Source: Cephalopachus bancanus (taxonomy: Eukaryota; Chordata; Mammalia; Primates; Tarsiidae). From it: a stretch of 64,000 nt of DNA. Shown here in pieces: positions 45,263 through 56,720 of this stretch. Position 1 is the stretch's first letter; each line of letters opens with the position of its first letter. A program made the translations under genes and the position numbers. The DNA lies in the NCBI GenBank assembly GCA_027257055.1, contig JAPVLO010000083.1, forward strand, positions 1,426,001 to 1,490,000. The letters run 5' to 3'. Under the pieces are notes generated by a model. The model did not search any database, had not been told where the DNA came from, and saw only the letters and a program-made list of their open reading frames with translations.

Positions 45263-46263
45263 TGTCTCTTTAATTGCCTATTTTTTGTTGTCGTTGGTTT
45301 TTCTTCATTTGTGACAGGCCTCTCTTCCCTCTATAATTCCACTTTGGTTTTATTTCTCTGAAGTTAGGCAGTGACCTTCGGTTCTAGGGCCCTTTCTGTG
45401 GCTTCATATAGGTCACTCAGTGAGAGAGGGAGGAATTCACTTCTGCTACTTGCTGCACCCTGTGGCAGGTTTCTCTACAGTGGATATTCTCTCCTGGTAT
45501 TAATGTAGTCAGGTTAGTTTTCATCTCCTACTGCTAGCACTCTGTGGAGAGCAAGTAGGGGGATGAGCCCCTCATGTGTTGTCTGTGATTTGCAGTCCAG
45601 TAGCCTTCCCACTGAGAAAACCTCTGGGTATCTTTCATGTTGTTTCCATCCTGTTCAAGTTCACACTCTACTCTTGAAAAAGAGTGTGTTCCCTTTGAGG
45701 GGTGGGAAGGGCTGGGGTAGATTTGCCTTGTAGGCATGTAGGGCTTGGAAGTGATTCTTCATCTGGGAAGATAGTTACTAGCTGGTGGTGGCAATTGCCA
45801 AGCCAGATTCACTCTGCAAGTGAACTTTCCCTGCTGAAAACTGGCTACTAGGCTCCACTGGTGGAAGCCACTCTCATGTTGCCTGACTGAGAATGGAGTT
45901 TGTTTCCTGTTCCACATGGGTTTAAGTTGCCTGTTGGTGTACCCTGACCCAGGACTCCTTCACTTTGGGACTGATGACTCTCCTACGGCTGAGAAGGGGT
46001 GAACCAGACCAAAGAATCTTAGGATCACTCACCCACTCCATTCACTGGGCAGGGCTTCAGTTCCTGTGTGAACCTGGCACATGATGGGGGGTACTGGATT
46101 CCTGTGTCTATTGTTGTTTTCTGTCCTTTGCTTGGTGCAGGGTGCTTCACCCATCCCAGAGTGTTGGGGGTGTCCCTGTCTATTGGTGACTGGGTTCGTA
46201 CTTTCTTCCTGGCTCAGCAAAAGAGGCATCCTGTCTTCTGGTCCCTGGTAGACATCTTGGATT
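45263..46263 (-). promoter_or_regulatory. L1 type A 5' UTR, antisense
   Basis: About 1 kb from ORF1 to the L1 5' end. It shares segments with the 5' UTR at 22989-23780 (for example TCACTCAGTGAGAGAGGGAG and AGTGAATCTGGCTTGGCA on the opposite strand). Small frames at 45534-45737 and 46029-46229 are not genes. Confidence 0.6.
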
Positions 46264-47343
46264 GATTTTATTTATCCTTTCAAAAAACCAACTTTTAAAT
46301 TTATTGATTCTTTGTATCTTTTTTTGCCTCAATCTATGTAGTTCTGTTCTGATTTTTGTTAATTATTGTGCTAGCTTTAGATTTAGATTGTTTGCGTTTT
46401 TCTAGTTCCTTGAAGTGTAAGGTTAAGCTGTTGATTTCTGATCTATCTTTTTGATGTAGGCATTTAATACAATAAACTTTCCTCTCAGAACTTTTTTTGC
46501 TGCATACCAGAGGTTTTAGTATGTCATGTCATTATGTTAATTTGTTTCAGCAAATTTTCTGATTTCTGGAAACTTCCTTTTTGACCCATATGCTATTTAG
46601 AAATGTGTTGCTTAATCTACAAATATTTGAGGTCTATCCAGCTATTTTTCTGTTATTGATTTATATTTTAATTCAATTGTGGTCCAAGAGAATTTTTTTA
46701 ATAATTTTTGTTCTTTGAATCTGTTCAGAAGTGTTTTATGACCCAGAATATGGCCTATCTTGATATATAATCCCTGTGAGTTTGGTAAGAGTGTTTACGC
46801 TACTGCTGTTAGATGAAGTATTCTAAAAAATGTCAATTAAATTCAGTTGATTGATGGTGCTGTTCAGTTCTACTAATTATTTTCTTTTTTCCCAAAGGTT
46901 TAAAATGAAGTTTATTAGAGAAAGGAGAGAGAAAAGAAAGGGAGTTAGTTATGCCAGAGCTGGCATGGGCAAAATAAACTGTGAGTTCTATATTCTTATA
47001 CTGATTTTTTTGCCTGCTAGATCTGTCAATTACTGCTAAAAATGTACTGAAATCTCCAACTATAACTGTGGATTCATCTATTCTGCCTTACAGATCTATA
47101 AGTTTTATATCATGTATTTTGATGCTCTGTTATTAGGTGAATATACATTAATGATGTTATGTCTCTTTTGGAGAATTGACATTTTTATCAGCAGGTAACA
47201 CTCTTATTTATTCCTGAAAAGTTTCCTTGCTCTGATTCTGCTTTGTCTGAAATTAATATAGCTACTCCAGCTTTCTTTTGGTTAATGTTAATGTGGTACA
47301 TATTACTCCATCTTTCCACTTTTAATCTACCCATGTCTTCATG

Positions 47344-47579
47344 CAGGCTGTGTATCCCTTATCCAAAATGCTTGGAACCAGAAGTTTTTCAGATTTCAAA
47401 TGTTTTTTATTTTGGAATATTTGCATTGTACTTACCCATTAGGCATCTCTAATCTAAAAATCTAAAATCTGAAATGCTCTAATGGACCTTTCCTTTGAAG
47501 ATCATATCAGTGCTCAAAAGTTTTAGATTTGGAAACATTTGAGACTTTGGATTTTCAGATTAGGGATGGTCAACCAGTA
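47344..47579. repeat. Palindromic Tigger-like MITE
   Basis: 236 bp with TIR-like ends: GTATCCCTTATCCAAAATGC near the left, and AGATTAGGGATGGTCAACCA at the right. The right half (47440-47579) holds two inverted arms (CATCTCTAATCTAAAAATCT and GGATTTTCAGATTAGGGATG) that could fold as a hairpin. It matches a common mammalian TcMar-type element. It is inserted in antisense L1, which continues on both sides. Confidence 0.7.
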
Positions 47580-47696
47580 TTAAAAGTGGAGTTATTATAG
47601 AAAGCATTTGTTTGGGTCTTGTTTTTTTATCCTATCTGACAGTCTTTGTATTTTAATTAGATACATTCTGGATCATTCACATCTACTGTGGTATGA

Positions 47697-48040
47697 ATGA
47701 TTATGTACCCTCAAAATTCATATGTTGAAGCTTTATCCCTAATGGTAATGGTTTTAGGAGGTGGGGCCTTTTGGGAGTGGTGGTTAGATTATGAGGAGGG
47801 AGCTCTCAATAATGAAATTAGTGCTCTTACAAAGAGGACTAAGGAAGTTTGATCGTCCCTTTTACCATATGAGGACACAGAAAGAGGGTACCATACAGAG
47901 TCCAAAAAGTGTACCCTCATCAGACACTGAATCTGCTTGATTGTGAACTTCCCAGTCTCCAGAACTGTAAGAAATCAATTTGTGTATTGTTTATACTCAG
48001 TTTATGGTATTTGTTGAGGCAGCGTGAATGGACAAAGACA
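47697..48040 (+). repeat. MaLR LTR (MLT1-like), nearly complete
   Basis: 344 bp with TG...CA ends (TGTGGTATGAATGATTATG to GACAAAGACA). It contains AAATTCATATGTTGAAGC, TTTAGGAGGTGGGGCCTTTT and CCAGTCTCCAGAACTGTAAG, diagnostic of MLT1-type LTRs. No clear 5-bp TSD. Confidence 0.85.
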
Positions 48041-49110
48041 GTTTTTAAAATGATTATTAATGTAGTTGAATTAATATCATATTTTAAACTGTTTTATAGT
48101 TGCTTTTTTAAAGAAACTTTTATTTTTCTGACTTCTGTGGTTTTAATGAGCATTTTATATCATTCCATTCTCTCCTTTCTTAGTATATCAATTAACTAAG
48201 AAATTTTTTAGTAATTGTTCTAGGGTTTTCAATTTACAGTTACAATTACCCTAAGTTACTGTCAAATAACAACATATGGCTTCACGAGAAGTGCAGATAC
48301 CTTATAAAAGAGTATTCCCAATTTTTCTTCTTAACTCTAATAACATTGCTACATTTAATCTTACTTATCCATAAGTTGTAATTACCCAATACATTAACTA
48401 TTATTGTTTTGAACAATTATCTATTAGATAAGATAGAAAAAAGAAAAATTAAGGGTTTAAGACTTCATTTATACCTTCTTTAATACTCCTCCTTTCTTTA
48501 TGCAGATTCAAGTTTCTCACCTATAGCACTTTTCTTCTTTCTGAAGAACTTCTTATAATATTGTTTACAAAGCTACTGCTGACAAATTCTCTCAGTTTTT
48601 AGTCTGAGAAAGTCTTTATTTTTCCTTCACTTGTGAAAGACTTTCACTGGATATAGAAATTTAGTTTGGTTGTCTTTTCCTTTTAATACTTTAAATATTT
48701 TACTCTACTTTCTTCTTGCTTGCATGATTTCTGAAGAGAATTCCAATATAACTCTTAACCTTGTTTTTCTGTGGGTATGATGATTTCCCCCCTCTGGCTC
48801 CTTTCAAGATGTTTTCTTTGTCTTTGGTTGTCTATAGTTTGCATATCATATACCTACACGTAGTTTTTTTGGAATTTATCCCACTTAGTGTTCTCTGGAT
48901 CTTTGGTTTGGCATCTCTCATTTATTGTAGAAAACTCAGAATCATTATTACTTCAAATATTTCTTTGACCCTTTTCTCTCATTCTTCTCCTGGTATTCCC
49001 ATTATGTATATGTTATACTTTTGTAATGTTCTACAGTATCTTTTGATTAAAATCTCTCTTCCCTCCCCTCTCTTTCCCTCCCTTCCCCACTCCTCTCCTC
49101 TTATCTTTTT

Positions 49111-49640
49111 CAGACCACATCCCTAAACTATGACTTTCAGAAGAATTCTGAAAGGAATTCTTCCTTAGTATTTCCCCCTGCTAGCCTACGTGAGATTGAA
49201 AGACTACAGGTGGCTGTCATTGGTTAATTGTCCTTTACCTAGGTTGGATAAAATTTTGATAAAATAGTTACCTAAGGCCTGGCCTTTGTTACAGAGAACA
49301 GAATGAAAATTAGAATGTTTTGGCACATTTCAAAATGGGTACTTCTCCCTTGTATGTATTTCAAAATTATTATGCTTTATCTCTCCCTGCTAGAAGCAAG
49401 AGGGAATTATTCCTGAATTTTCACTGTAATAACTTGGTGGTTCTCTGAGAGGTAAAATTCATGAAAATGTGGGGGCCTCCCTAAGGCTGGGCCTGCTGGA
49501 CTTTTAACCTTCAAGCTAGTTCGCAGACACTCCAACAATTTATTAATTACAGTTTAAGTTTTCCTATGAGTACTGGTTCTAGAAAGCAGCTTATGGAAAT
49601 CTGAGACAGAGGTACTTCTTGGTGAAGGTCCCCTTCTTCT
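49111..49640. other. Unassigned interval
   Basis: No recognised repeat. Nothing resembling an exon. Confidence 0.35.
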
Positions 49641-49903
49641 TCTTCTTTTTTGAATAGTAGTCTCACTCTGTCACCTAGGCTGGAATACAGTGGCACACTC
49701 ACAGATACCGTAGTCTCCACCTGCTGGGTTCAGGTGACCCTTCTGCTTCAGCCTTCCAAGCAGTTGGAACTACAGGCAGGTGACACCAAGTACAGCTCAT
49801 TTATTTTTATTTTTTATTGTAGAGATGAGGTCTCACCAAGTTGCCCAGGCTGGTCTTGAATGCCAGGGCTTAGGCAATTCTCTCACCTCCACCTCCCAAA
49901 TAG
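49641..49903 (-). mobile_element. Alu (J-like, old), antisense
   Basis: CTT-rich tail, then TAGTCTCACTCTGTCACCTA and a decayed left arm. It abuts the MaLR element at about 49905. Confidence 0.85.
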
Positions 49904-49930
49904 TTGTCTTTTTGTTGTATCCTCACATGA

Positions 49931-49931
49931 C

Positions 49932-49993
<62 letters not shown>

Positions 49994-49994
49994 A
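49931..49994 (+). repeat. (GA)n microsatellite in MaLR
   Basis: About 30 GA units with few interruptions, in the CT-rich zone typical of MaLR LTRs. Confidence 0.95.
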
Positions 49995-50103
49995 AGATCA
50001 TCTCTCTTGTCTCTTCTTATAAAGACACTAATCCCATCTGTGAGGGTTTCAACTAATTACCCCCAAAAGTCTCTACTTCCCAATACCACCACATTGAGAA
50101 TTT

Positions 50104-50177
50104 CCTTTTTTTTATTTTAAAGATGTGGGGTGCAATTCAGGGTTAGGTATACAAATGTTCAATATATAGGTACCCTT
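50104..50177 (-). mobile_element. Very short L1 (type B) 3' insertion, antisense
   Basis: T-run, then AAGATGTGGGGTGCAATTCA and GGTTAGGTATACAAATGTTC, ending at GTACCCTTG. MaLR sequence resumes with TTGAGGATATTTC; the left flank TTGAGAATTTC is the likely TSD partner. Confidence 0.82.
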
Positions 50178-50249
50178 GAGGATATTTCAGTGCATGAATT
50201 TGGGGCAGGGAACACAAATATTTACTCCATAAAACCATCTAAAAAACCA

Positions 50250-51150
50250 TTGAGCTTATGAAAACAACATTAGCTATCAGAGAATCAAATTAAAACCATA
50301 AGATAACTACACACACATCAGAATGGAAAATTTAGAAAGAAAAATAACAAAATCCACAGTGTTGATACTGATGTTGACACCTATAGTGTTGAGCAACAGA
50401 AAATCTCACATGCTAGTAGTAGGAATTTATTTATACTGCTACTTTGGAATATTCTTTGGCAGTATCTAACATATGCATTCTTTGACCTAGAAAATTAATT
50501 AAGTGTACAGTCTAACATAAATGCATCTATATGCTTACCAGAAGACACATTCAAATATGTTCACAGCCATGTTATTTGGAATAAAAACATTCGGATTCCA
50601 GTATAATGGATAAATATCTTGTGATGTTTGTACATGGAATACTACATAATAAAAATGAACAAGCCACTGCTATGATATTAAGTGAAAGGAGACAGAAACT
50701 GAAGAAAAGATGCTGTGTGATCCTGTTTATATAAAACTGAAACACATGTACAAATAATCAATGCCTTTAGTATAGTGATTACCCTTGGGAAAGTAACAGA
50801 GGGAGGGGACAGAATGAAAGTGAATGATCTATTTCTTGATCTGGGTGGTAGTTACACAGATATGTTCACTTTGTAAAAATTAAGTAAGCTGTTAACTTAT
50901 GACTTGTATGTATGTTATACTTCAATATGGAATTTACTTTATAAAACAGATTATATAATAACACATATTTTCCCAAAATGATGCATGCACAAACACAATC
51001 ACACTGGAAAAATACACACCAGAATGTTAACAGTGAATATCCATGAGTAGTGGGATTTTTATTTTTGTGGATTTTATTTTGTTGTGTTTTTCAAATTTTC
51101 TTCAATGAATTCAATTACTTTAGTGATTAGAAAATATTATTCATAGTACT
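50250..51150 (+). repeat. Ancient sense L1 (L1ME-like) 3' end
   Basis: ORF2 C-terminal region (ATGGAATACTACATAATAAA, AGGAGACAGAAACTGAAG) and old 3' UTR (TTACACAGATATGTTCACTT, then GAGTAGTGGGATTTTTATTT at about 51040). Strongly decayed. Confidence 0.7.
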
Positions 51151-51159
51151 AAAAATAAA

Positions 51160-51395
51160 GATCACTCTAGGAATTGTGTACAGGATGGTTCGGGGAGAGG
51201 TAAGACTGGAGTCAGGGTGGCATTGGTAATAGCCATGTGAGAGGTGATGAGGGCCTGAAGTGAGGTGGTATGGTTGGAGAGGGAGGTGGTGCATTAAGCT
51301 GAAAGCAGGAGTGCAAGAGGAGAAGTTAGCTCGCTCTCTCTCTCTCTCTCCCTCCCTCCCTCCCTCCCTCTCTCTCTCTCTCTCACACACACACA

Positions 51396-51452
<57 letters not shown>

Positions 51453-51545
51453 GCGTGTAGGGAATTCAGTTTTAAACATGTTAGGATTGGATTCCCTTAG
51501 GGATATCCATGTAGAGATGTCTCATAAACACTTCAAACTGTTACA
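51160..51545 (-). repeat. Ancient L2-like dispersed repeat with microsatellite
   Basis: Same ancient family as 15020-17080: AAGATCACTCTAGGAATTGT at the left and TCAGTTTTAAACATGTTAGG, then CATGTAGAGATGTCTCATAA at the right, with a compound microsatellite in the middle. Confidence 0.5.
51331..51459 (+). repeat. Compound microsatellite (CT)n-(CCCT)n-(CT)n-(CA)n-GCGCGTG
   Basis: Polypyrimidine CT/CCCT runs pass into about 35 CA units and then ACGCGCGTG. Polypyrimidine tracts can form triplexes, and CA/CG alternation favours Z-DNA. The frames covering it are artefacts. Confidence 0.97.
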
Positions 51546-52974
51546 TAAAATGTCGAATTTAAAATTTTTCTGTGGTTATCATTTGATAGTTTACCTAATC
51601 TAACTGTATGAAGTTATAAAGTGAGTCAGCAAATGAAACAATTTTTCCTGCAATGTCTTTTTTTCTTCCTGGCCCTATGCATTCACAAATCAGTTTTTTT
51701 ATGTCATGTAAATAAGAAAAAAACCACCTTGATGAATACCATATTCTCTGCTGGTGCTTCCCTCTCCCCCATCGTTAATGTGAATTTTCGTGGCACAAAT
51801 TACTCCTCAGAGAAAAGGCACAACTTCTTGTAAGGAAATGACTGAACTATAGAGGATGAGGATTAAATAGCCAAAGAGGTATAACTGCATCATTATGAAA
51901 GATTCCACAGTTCAATAACCAAAGAATTACATTATTGAAACCTCAAAGGTAATTAGATGACTGAGAATTATGTTTCCTCCTTATCTATGTACACAATGTA
52001 AATCAAGGGGAAAGAACTGAGATAGAAGAAAGAGGCCTAATAGCAATTTTGAAATTACACAGTAAAAACTTTTCTTTTTCAAGAAAATCTAATTAGATGA
52101 TGACATACAAACTACTTTAGGTATATAAGTAGCTGGTTGTTACCCCAACTCCCCAGAAGTTCACAAGGGGCTCTATATTGCATACACTATTTATTTTATA
52201 TATAGTATAGTTTATTATATATATAGAATAGCTTATTATATGTAATAGTTTATTTTATATATAAACAAAAATTTATACTAGTCTTTAAATTACAACCATT
52301 TGCAGCATAAGAAACAGTCTGAATAGACTGCTGTCCTTAGATGACACAGGAATAAGGATATATTAATAACAAAAGAAGTCCAAATTTTACTCATCTTCAC
52401 AATTGAGTCTGTCAAATCTTGCTAGATTTGCTTGGTTGAAAATTGCTCCCTCTCTTTCTCTGTGTCCTACATAGTTTTACAAAATAATCCTTAGACTTAG
52501 GTGCCCAGGTGATGGCAATATCTTTTAGGGCTTCATTGTTAAGTTCAGTCATGTGACCAAAGTGCTGGTGAAAGGGATTTATATTTCTACAGTCAATCCA
52601 TGACAGATCACCTTGTATTTTTGTGGAGACAATGTTATCACTGCCTCTGTTTAGGCAAAAATGATATACAAGAAATTAAATGATTTCCAAAACCATGCCA
52701 TGATTCAATACATAGTGGAGTTTGAATTGGAACTAGAAACATCTAAGTATTGATTCACGACCACGTGCTTACATGATTTCAGCTCTCTTCAACAGAAGTG
52801 TTTTTAAGCTTTTTAAATTTTCCATAAAATAAGAATGATGGAAGTTTTAAAAAAATTAACTATATTTACATAAATAGCTGCTTAAGAATTGGAAAATGAA
52901 GCAAGTTTAAAACCTAAAGTAAGAGTACTTGTCTCATTTTTCTGGTTTAAATTAAGTGAAGTAGAAAACAAAAA
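51546..52974. other. Unassigned interval with an AT-rich patch
   Basis: No clear element or exon. 52190-52265 is an AT-rich TATATA/TTTATT stretch. 52640-52790 may be a decayed MIR, weakly supported. Confidence 0.4.
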
Positions 52975-53103
52975 TAGCTGGGCCTGGTGGCATGTACCTT
53001 CTTGGGAGGCTGAGTCAGGAAGACCATTTGAGCCCAGGAGTTTGAAGTCAACCAGCACAACATGGTGAAACCCTGTCTCTAAAAAATAACAATAATGTAA
53101 CAT
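52975..53103 (+). mobile_element. Alu monomer (FLAM/FRAM-like)
   Basis: Single arm: GCTGGGCCTGGTGGCATGTA, TTGAGCCCAGGAGTTTGAAG and GGTGAAACCCTGTCTCTAAA with an A-rich end. About 15 bases of the usual arm (around GTAATCCCAGCACTT) are missing. A free monomer or a truncated old Alu. Confidence 0.75.
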
Positions 53104-53160
53104 TTTTTAAACGAAAAGAAAATAAACATAATCAGAGAAATTAAAAGGAGACACTTAAAA

Positions 53161-53218
53161 ATATGTAACTACATAATGAACATTTGTATACCTAACCCTG
53201 GATTGTACCTCACATCTA
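53161..53218 (+). mobile_element. Very short L1 (type B) 3' end
   Basis: ACATAATGAACATTTGTATA to CTCACATCTAAAAAAAAAAC, only about 58 bp of L1 plus tail. TSD not resolved. Confidence 0.75.
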
Positions 53219-53439
53219 AAAAAAAAACCAAAAAACTGATGGACCAGAAAAAATAAACTCAAAAAAAATTGCAAAAAAGAAAAAGAATGTAAAATGTAGT
53301 GCGTGTGAATTAAAAACAAATAAGTGCCTAAGATTTCATCACTATGAGGGTCAAAGTTCCCCTGAAACAGTAGTTTCAGTAAAGCATTATGAGGAGGGGT
53401 CTGGTTATAAGACTTGTGATTCTTTTGTAACCAAAGAGC
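53219..53439. other. A-rich, otherwise unassigned
   Basis: A-rich near 53219-53290. No feature. Confidence 0.4.
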
Positions 53440-53812
53440 AGGGGAGAAGTGACTTTTGAGGCTGGGTGAGAAAAGGCTATACAGCTTCTGCCTTATTGGC
53501 TGGGACACTCAACTTTAGGGCCTCCATGTAAAAGTCTGGCTACCTGATGCTGTTTTGACATTAGGATGCCCAGGCCATAAGGGGAAGCCATATGTATGGT
53601 TAACAATTCCAGGCAAAAGCCGTCAACTGCCAGACCTGTGAGTGAATTTGTCCTCAGGTGATGCCAGCTCCCAGTGTTCAGGTGACCCTCAGGTTTCAAG
53701 TCTCCTTGGCTGAAGTCTCACATGTTGGGAAGCAGAGACAAACTGTTCCCTTGAGCGTTGCACCTGTTTTTGACCCACAGGATCCATGACCTCAATAAAT
53801 GGTGTTTTAAGC
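53440..53812 (+). repeat. MaLR-like LTR fragment
   Basis: GAGAAGTGACTTTTGAGGCT at the left and TTTTTGACCCACAGGATCCA, then CCTCAATAAATGGTGTTTTA at the right, the order of old MaLR LTRs ending with a polyA signal. Confidence 0.55.
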
Positions 53813-53939
53813 TAAGAAAAAAAAAATGTAACTGCCCCACATTTTCTCTGTTCTGTCCATTAGGCTACAATTTTTGATATCTTTTCAGCTTTTTATTTTT
53901 TTCCCTGTGAAATCAAGTCTCAACAATGGAAAGTGGAAA

Positions 53940-54126
53940 AAGCAATGTGACACCTATGGAGAAAGAAAGAACAAAACAAAACCAAAAATTAAAAAAAAGA
54001 AGAAATTAAGGAAGAAATGAGGAAGGAAGAAATAAAAGGAGGGAGTAAAAGTGTGGGGGAGGGGGCGGAGAGGAAGGGAGGGAGGGAAGGAGGGAGAAAG
54101 GTAAAAAGGAAAAAAGTAACACAGAA
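53940..54126 (+). repeat. Purine-rich tract with G-quadruplex motif
   Basis: About 185 bp almost entirely A and G. Four G3 runs at 54076-54094 (GGGAGGGAGGGAAGGAGGG) fit G3N1-7, and GGGGGAGGGGG precedes them at 54055-54065. Confidence 0.9.
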
Positions 54127-55096
54127 AAGAAAATCTGTAATATGAACTAACTTCCAGAAGTCAGGGCCATATGGACTGAAAAATGTTTAGGTCCTGATTT
54201 TAGGGGAATTTTGCACATATTTGAAAGGGTTTTTAACTAAAAACTGCAAAGCTTAACATTCTATGGTGATTGTTTAATGACACAATTATAAGGTAGTTTT
54301 AGTAATGTATTCAAGGTCAAGAAACGTTTCTTTTTACAATTTAAGGGCATGAATCCTCCTTTGTCAAGCTCATTAACAGAAAATGATATCTTTATTATAG
54401 TCAGTGGATTTCTAATCAATTACCATCTAATGTAAAAATAATCCCAGGAGCTAAGATTAAATATTGTTTAAATCATGGAACCAAGACCTATAGTCAGACA
54501 TGACCTAAATAATGCAAATGTATTTGTGAATAGCTGGGAAGACAAATTCATTTATAACAACAGACAGTGTCAGGAGAATATTAAAATATATATGCACCAC
54601 ATAGATGAAATAATTGTAATCAGGACAGCAGAATTACCACAATTGGAGAATTTCACTGAATAGCTGAATTTCATGTATAACACAATCAAATTTTCCACCT
54701 CATTCAGTCTCACCAGTGTTCATTTCTTCGATGTTCTGATTAATTTAAACTATGGTTAATTGAACTCTGAAATATTCGTGAAACTATGACAGAAACAATT
54801 TGCTATGGACAATTTCCACCTGTACTCTCAAGACTTAGAGGCCATATATAAAATGAGATAGATGAGGAGTTATATTTTCGCTGAATGTCTGCCATGAAAG
54901 TAGAGATTTTACTGGAGAGGATGTAAAGGAAGGAAAGGAAGGAGTTATAAAAAAAAAAAAAACTAAGGTTAGAGCATTTATTTAAAGGGGACTATAAATA
55001 GTTATTAGTTGCAGTATTCATTGGTAGATAAGATTTCACACAATTCAAGGTTGTAATCCTTGCATTTACATGCTATTTTCTTATAAAGAGAATTTG
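54127..55096. other. Unassigned interval
   Basis: AT-rich, no recognised repeat. The 62-codon frame at 54475-54663 has no known similarity and no coding signature that I can see. Confidence 0.4.
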
Positions 55097-55111
55097 TTCA
55101 ACTGCACTTTA

Positions 55112-55387
55112 TTTGTTTTTTTTTTTGAGTCACTGTCACCCAGACTGGAGTGCAGTGGCTGCTCCTGGCCACTGCAGGTCGTGCTGGGCTCTGGTGATCC
55201 TTCTGCCTCAGCCTTCCAAGTAGCTGGAACTACAGGCTCACACTACCAGGCCCGGCTCATATTGATTTATTGTAGAGATGAGGTCTCGCCAAGTTGCCCA
55301 GGCGGGTCTCAAACCCACAGGCTCAGGCAATTCACTCCCCTCAGCCTCCCAAGGCGCGGGATTACAGCCTGAGCCACTGAGCCCGGC
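55112..55387 (-). mobile_element. Alu, lineage-specific subfamily, antisense
   Basis: Full antisense dimer with small internal deletions (for example CTGCAGGTCGTGCTGGGC). Perfect 15-bp TSD TTCAACTGCACTTTA at 55097-55111 and 55388-55402. Confidence 0.96.
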
Positions 55388-55915
55388 TTCAACTGCACTT
55401 TAAAAACCATTCTTTTCACCATGCTAAAATAGAAAAATTTCTAGGAAAAGGTTTTCAATGCATGAAAACTATAAGTATTTTTGTAAAACAATTATCCTTC
55501 TGTAGGCATTTCTAGAAGTATTGATTCTCAATTTTCAGATGCAGGCAGATAATGTAAAAACAGTACATACTACCATCTGTACATTTCCTTACTGCACCCC
55601 ATGTCTCCACCTCTTTAACTACGTTGTTCAGTAGTTGCTTCCAGGAGACATCAGAAATATTTTTGTAATATAAATGCATGAGAAGGAAACTATTCCCATA
55701 GTATTGCTATTTAATATTGATAACTTAATATTGATAATTGATATTTAATGTCATAGGATACTTTATTTCCCAGGCAGTATCATATCTTCCTTTGGCCAAA
55801 ATGTGCATGCCAGTCACAGCTATCTCATTCTGTGATTAGAGCAATATATGATAGTCATAGAATCACAACCTTTAAAGATTGAGTAATGAAAGCTATCTTA
55901 AAGATAAATTCACAA

Positions 55916-56219
55916 AGACCAAGAATGGTGGGTCATGCCTGTAACCCCAGCACTTTGGGAGTCCGAGATAGGCAATTGCTTGAGCCCAGAAGTTTGAGAC
56001 CAGCCTGGGCAATATAGCGAAGCCTGGTCTCTACAAAAAAAAGAAAAAATTAGCAGGGCATGGTGGCACGTACCTGTAGTCCCAGCTACTCGTGATGCTG
56101 AGGTGGAAGGATCAGTCACCTGAGTCCAGGAGATTGAGGCTGCTGTGAGTCATGATCGTCCTGATCATGCCAGATTACTATAGCCTGGGCGACAAAATAA
56201 GACCCTGACTCCAAAAAAA
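55916..56219 (+). mobile_element. Alu (J-like, old)
   Basis: Classic J-type left arm (TGAGACCAGCCTGGGCAATA) and right arm GTCATGATCGTCCTGATCATG with a small duplication. Flanks AAAGATAAATTCACAAAG and AAAGATGAATTCACACAAG form a diverged TSD. Confidence 0.92.
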
Positions 56220-56604
56220 AAGATGAATTCACACAAGTTTGAGCCTACATAATGTCCAACTTGCTGCTATTGTCATTTTTATGATGGTATATCTAATATA
56301 AGTATTTATCAGTACCTTCAATCCATGTTATAACGTGCTCACATATGTCATCTTTTAATTCTGTGATCATAAACTGGTGACATGTTTTCTGGATTGGGTT
56401 CAATCACCATTAGACACTCCAGAGCATCTGAACTGTTGAGACAGCGTTTGTGATGACAGTCTGAGGTCTGCCAGTAATTATTAAGGAGATCATCAGCAAG
56501 ATAGGACACAGGACACAAAAATGTGACCAGCCTCACCATAGCTAAATAATCTCCTACAAAAGGTATGAAAATATCAAATGTGAGATTGGAAGTAAACTTG
56601 GTCT

Positions 56605-56720
56605 ATCCAGGCGAATACCCTTATTTTACAGATTAGGAGTCATAGTGGTTCACTGACTACTCCAAGATCACCCAGTTAGCGAGGAAATATTTCCTAGGAT
56701 CCCAAGTCAGAAGCAGCATG
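56605..56720 (-). repeat. MIR SINE fragment
   Basis: TTTTACAGATTAGGAGTCAT, CCAAGATCACCCAGTTAGCG and GGATCCCAAGTCAGAAGCAG follow the antisense MIR order. Confidence 0.7.

Larger units (their letters stand above)
32105..46263 (-). mobile_element. Full-length L1 (type A), antisense, interrupted
   Basis: 3' end with type A UTR at 32105-32497, then a 7.2-kb insertion, then the rest of the element from 39701/39722 to its 5' end at about 46263 (sense start CAAGATGTCTACCAGGGAC). Diverged 18-bp TSD at 32086-32103 and 46264-46281. Without inserts it is about 6.1 kb, the normal L1 length. It also holds Alus at 40458-40735, 42661-42945 and 43857-44130. Confidence 0.85.
29685..49110 (-). repeat. Old antisense L1, outermost host of the nest
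   Basis: Two halves, 29685-32104 and 46264 to about 49110, are consecutive parts of one antisense L1. The left ends in antisense ORF2 at GATCTTGTTTATTCTTTC and the right resumes at GATTTTATTTATCCTTTC and CAAAAAACCAACTTTTAAAT, the natural next phrase. These two 18-mers are the TSD of the type A L1 between them. The right half continues through antisense ORF2 start and 5' regions, with a MITE (47344-47579) and an MLT1 LTR (47697-48040) inserted. The 3' UTR is missing at 29685. Confidence 0.75.
49908..50235 (-). repeat. MaLR LTR (MST/MLT1-like), antisense, split
   Basis: Antisense order TTGTATCCTCACATGACAGA, TATAAAGACACTAATCCCAT, CCAATACCACCACATTGAG, then GCATGAATTTGGGGCAGG. It contains an expanded GA run and a 74-bp L1 insert. 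Confidence 0.75.

Noticed and set aside
51127..51450. CVCVCV-type frame
   Set aside because: Microsatellite translation.
54475..54663. 62-codon frame with a hydrophilic composition
   Set aside because: No homology recognised and no promoter or conservation evidence.
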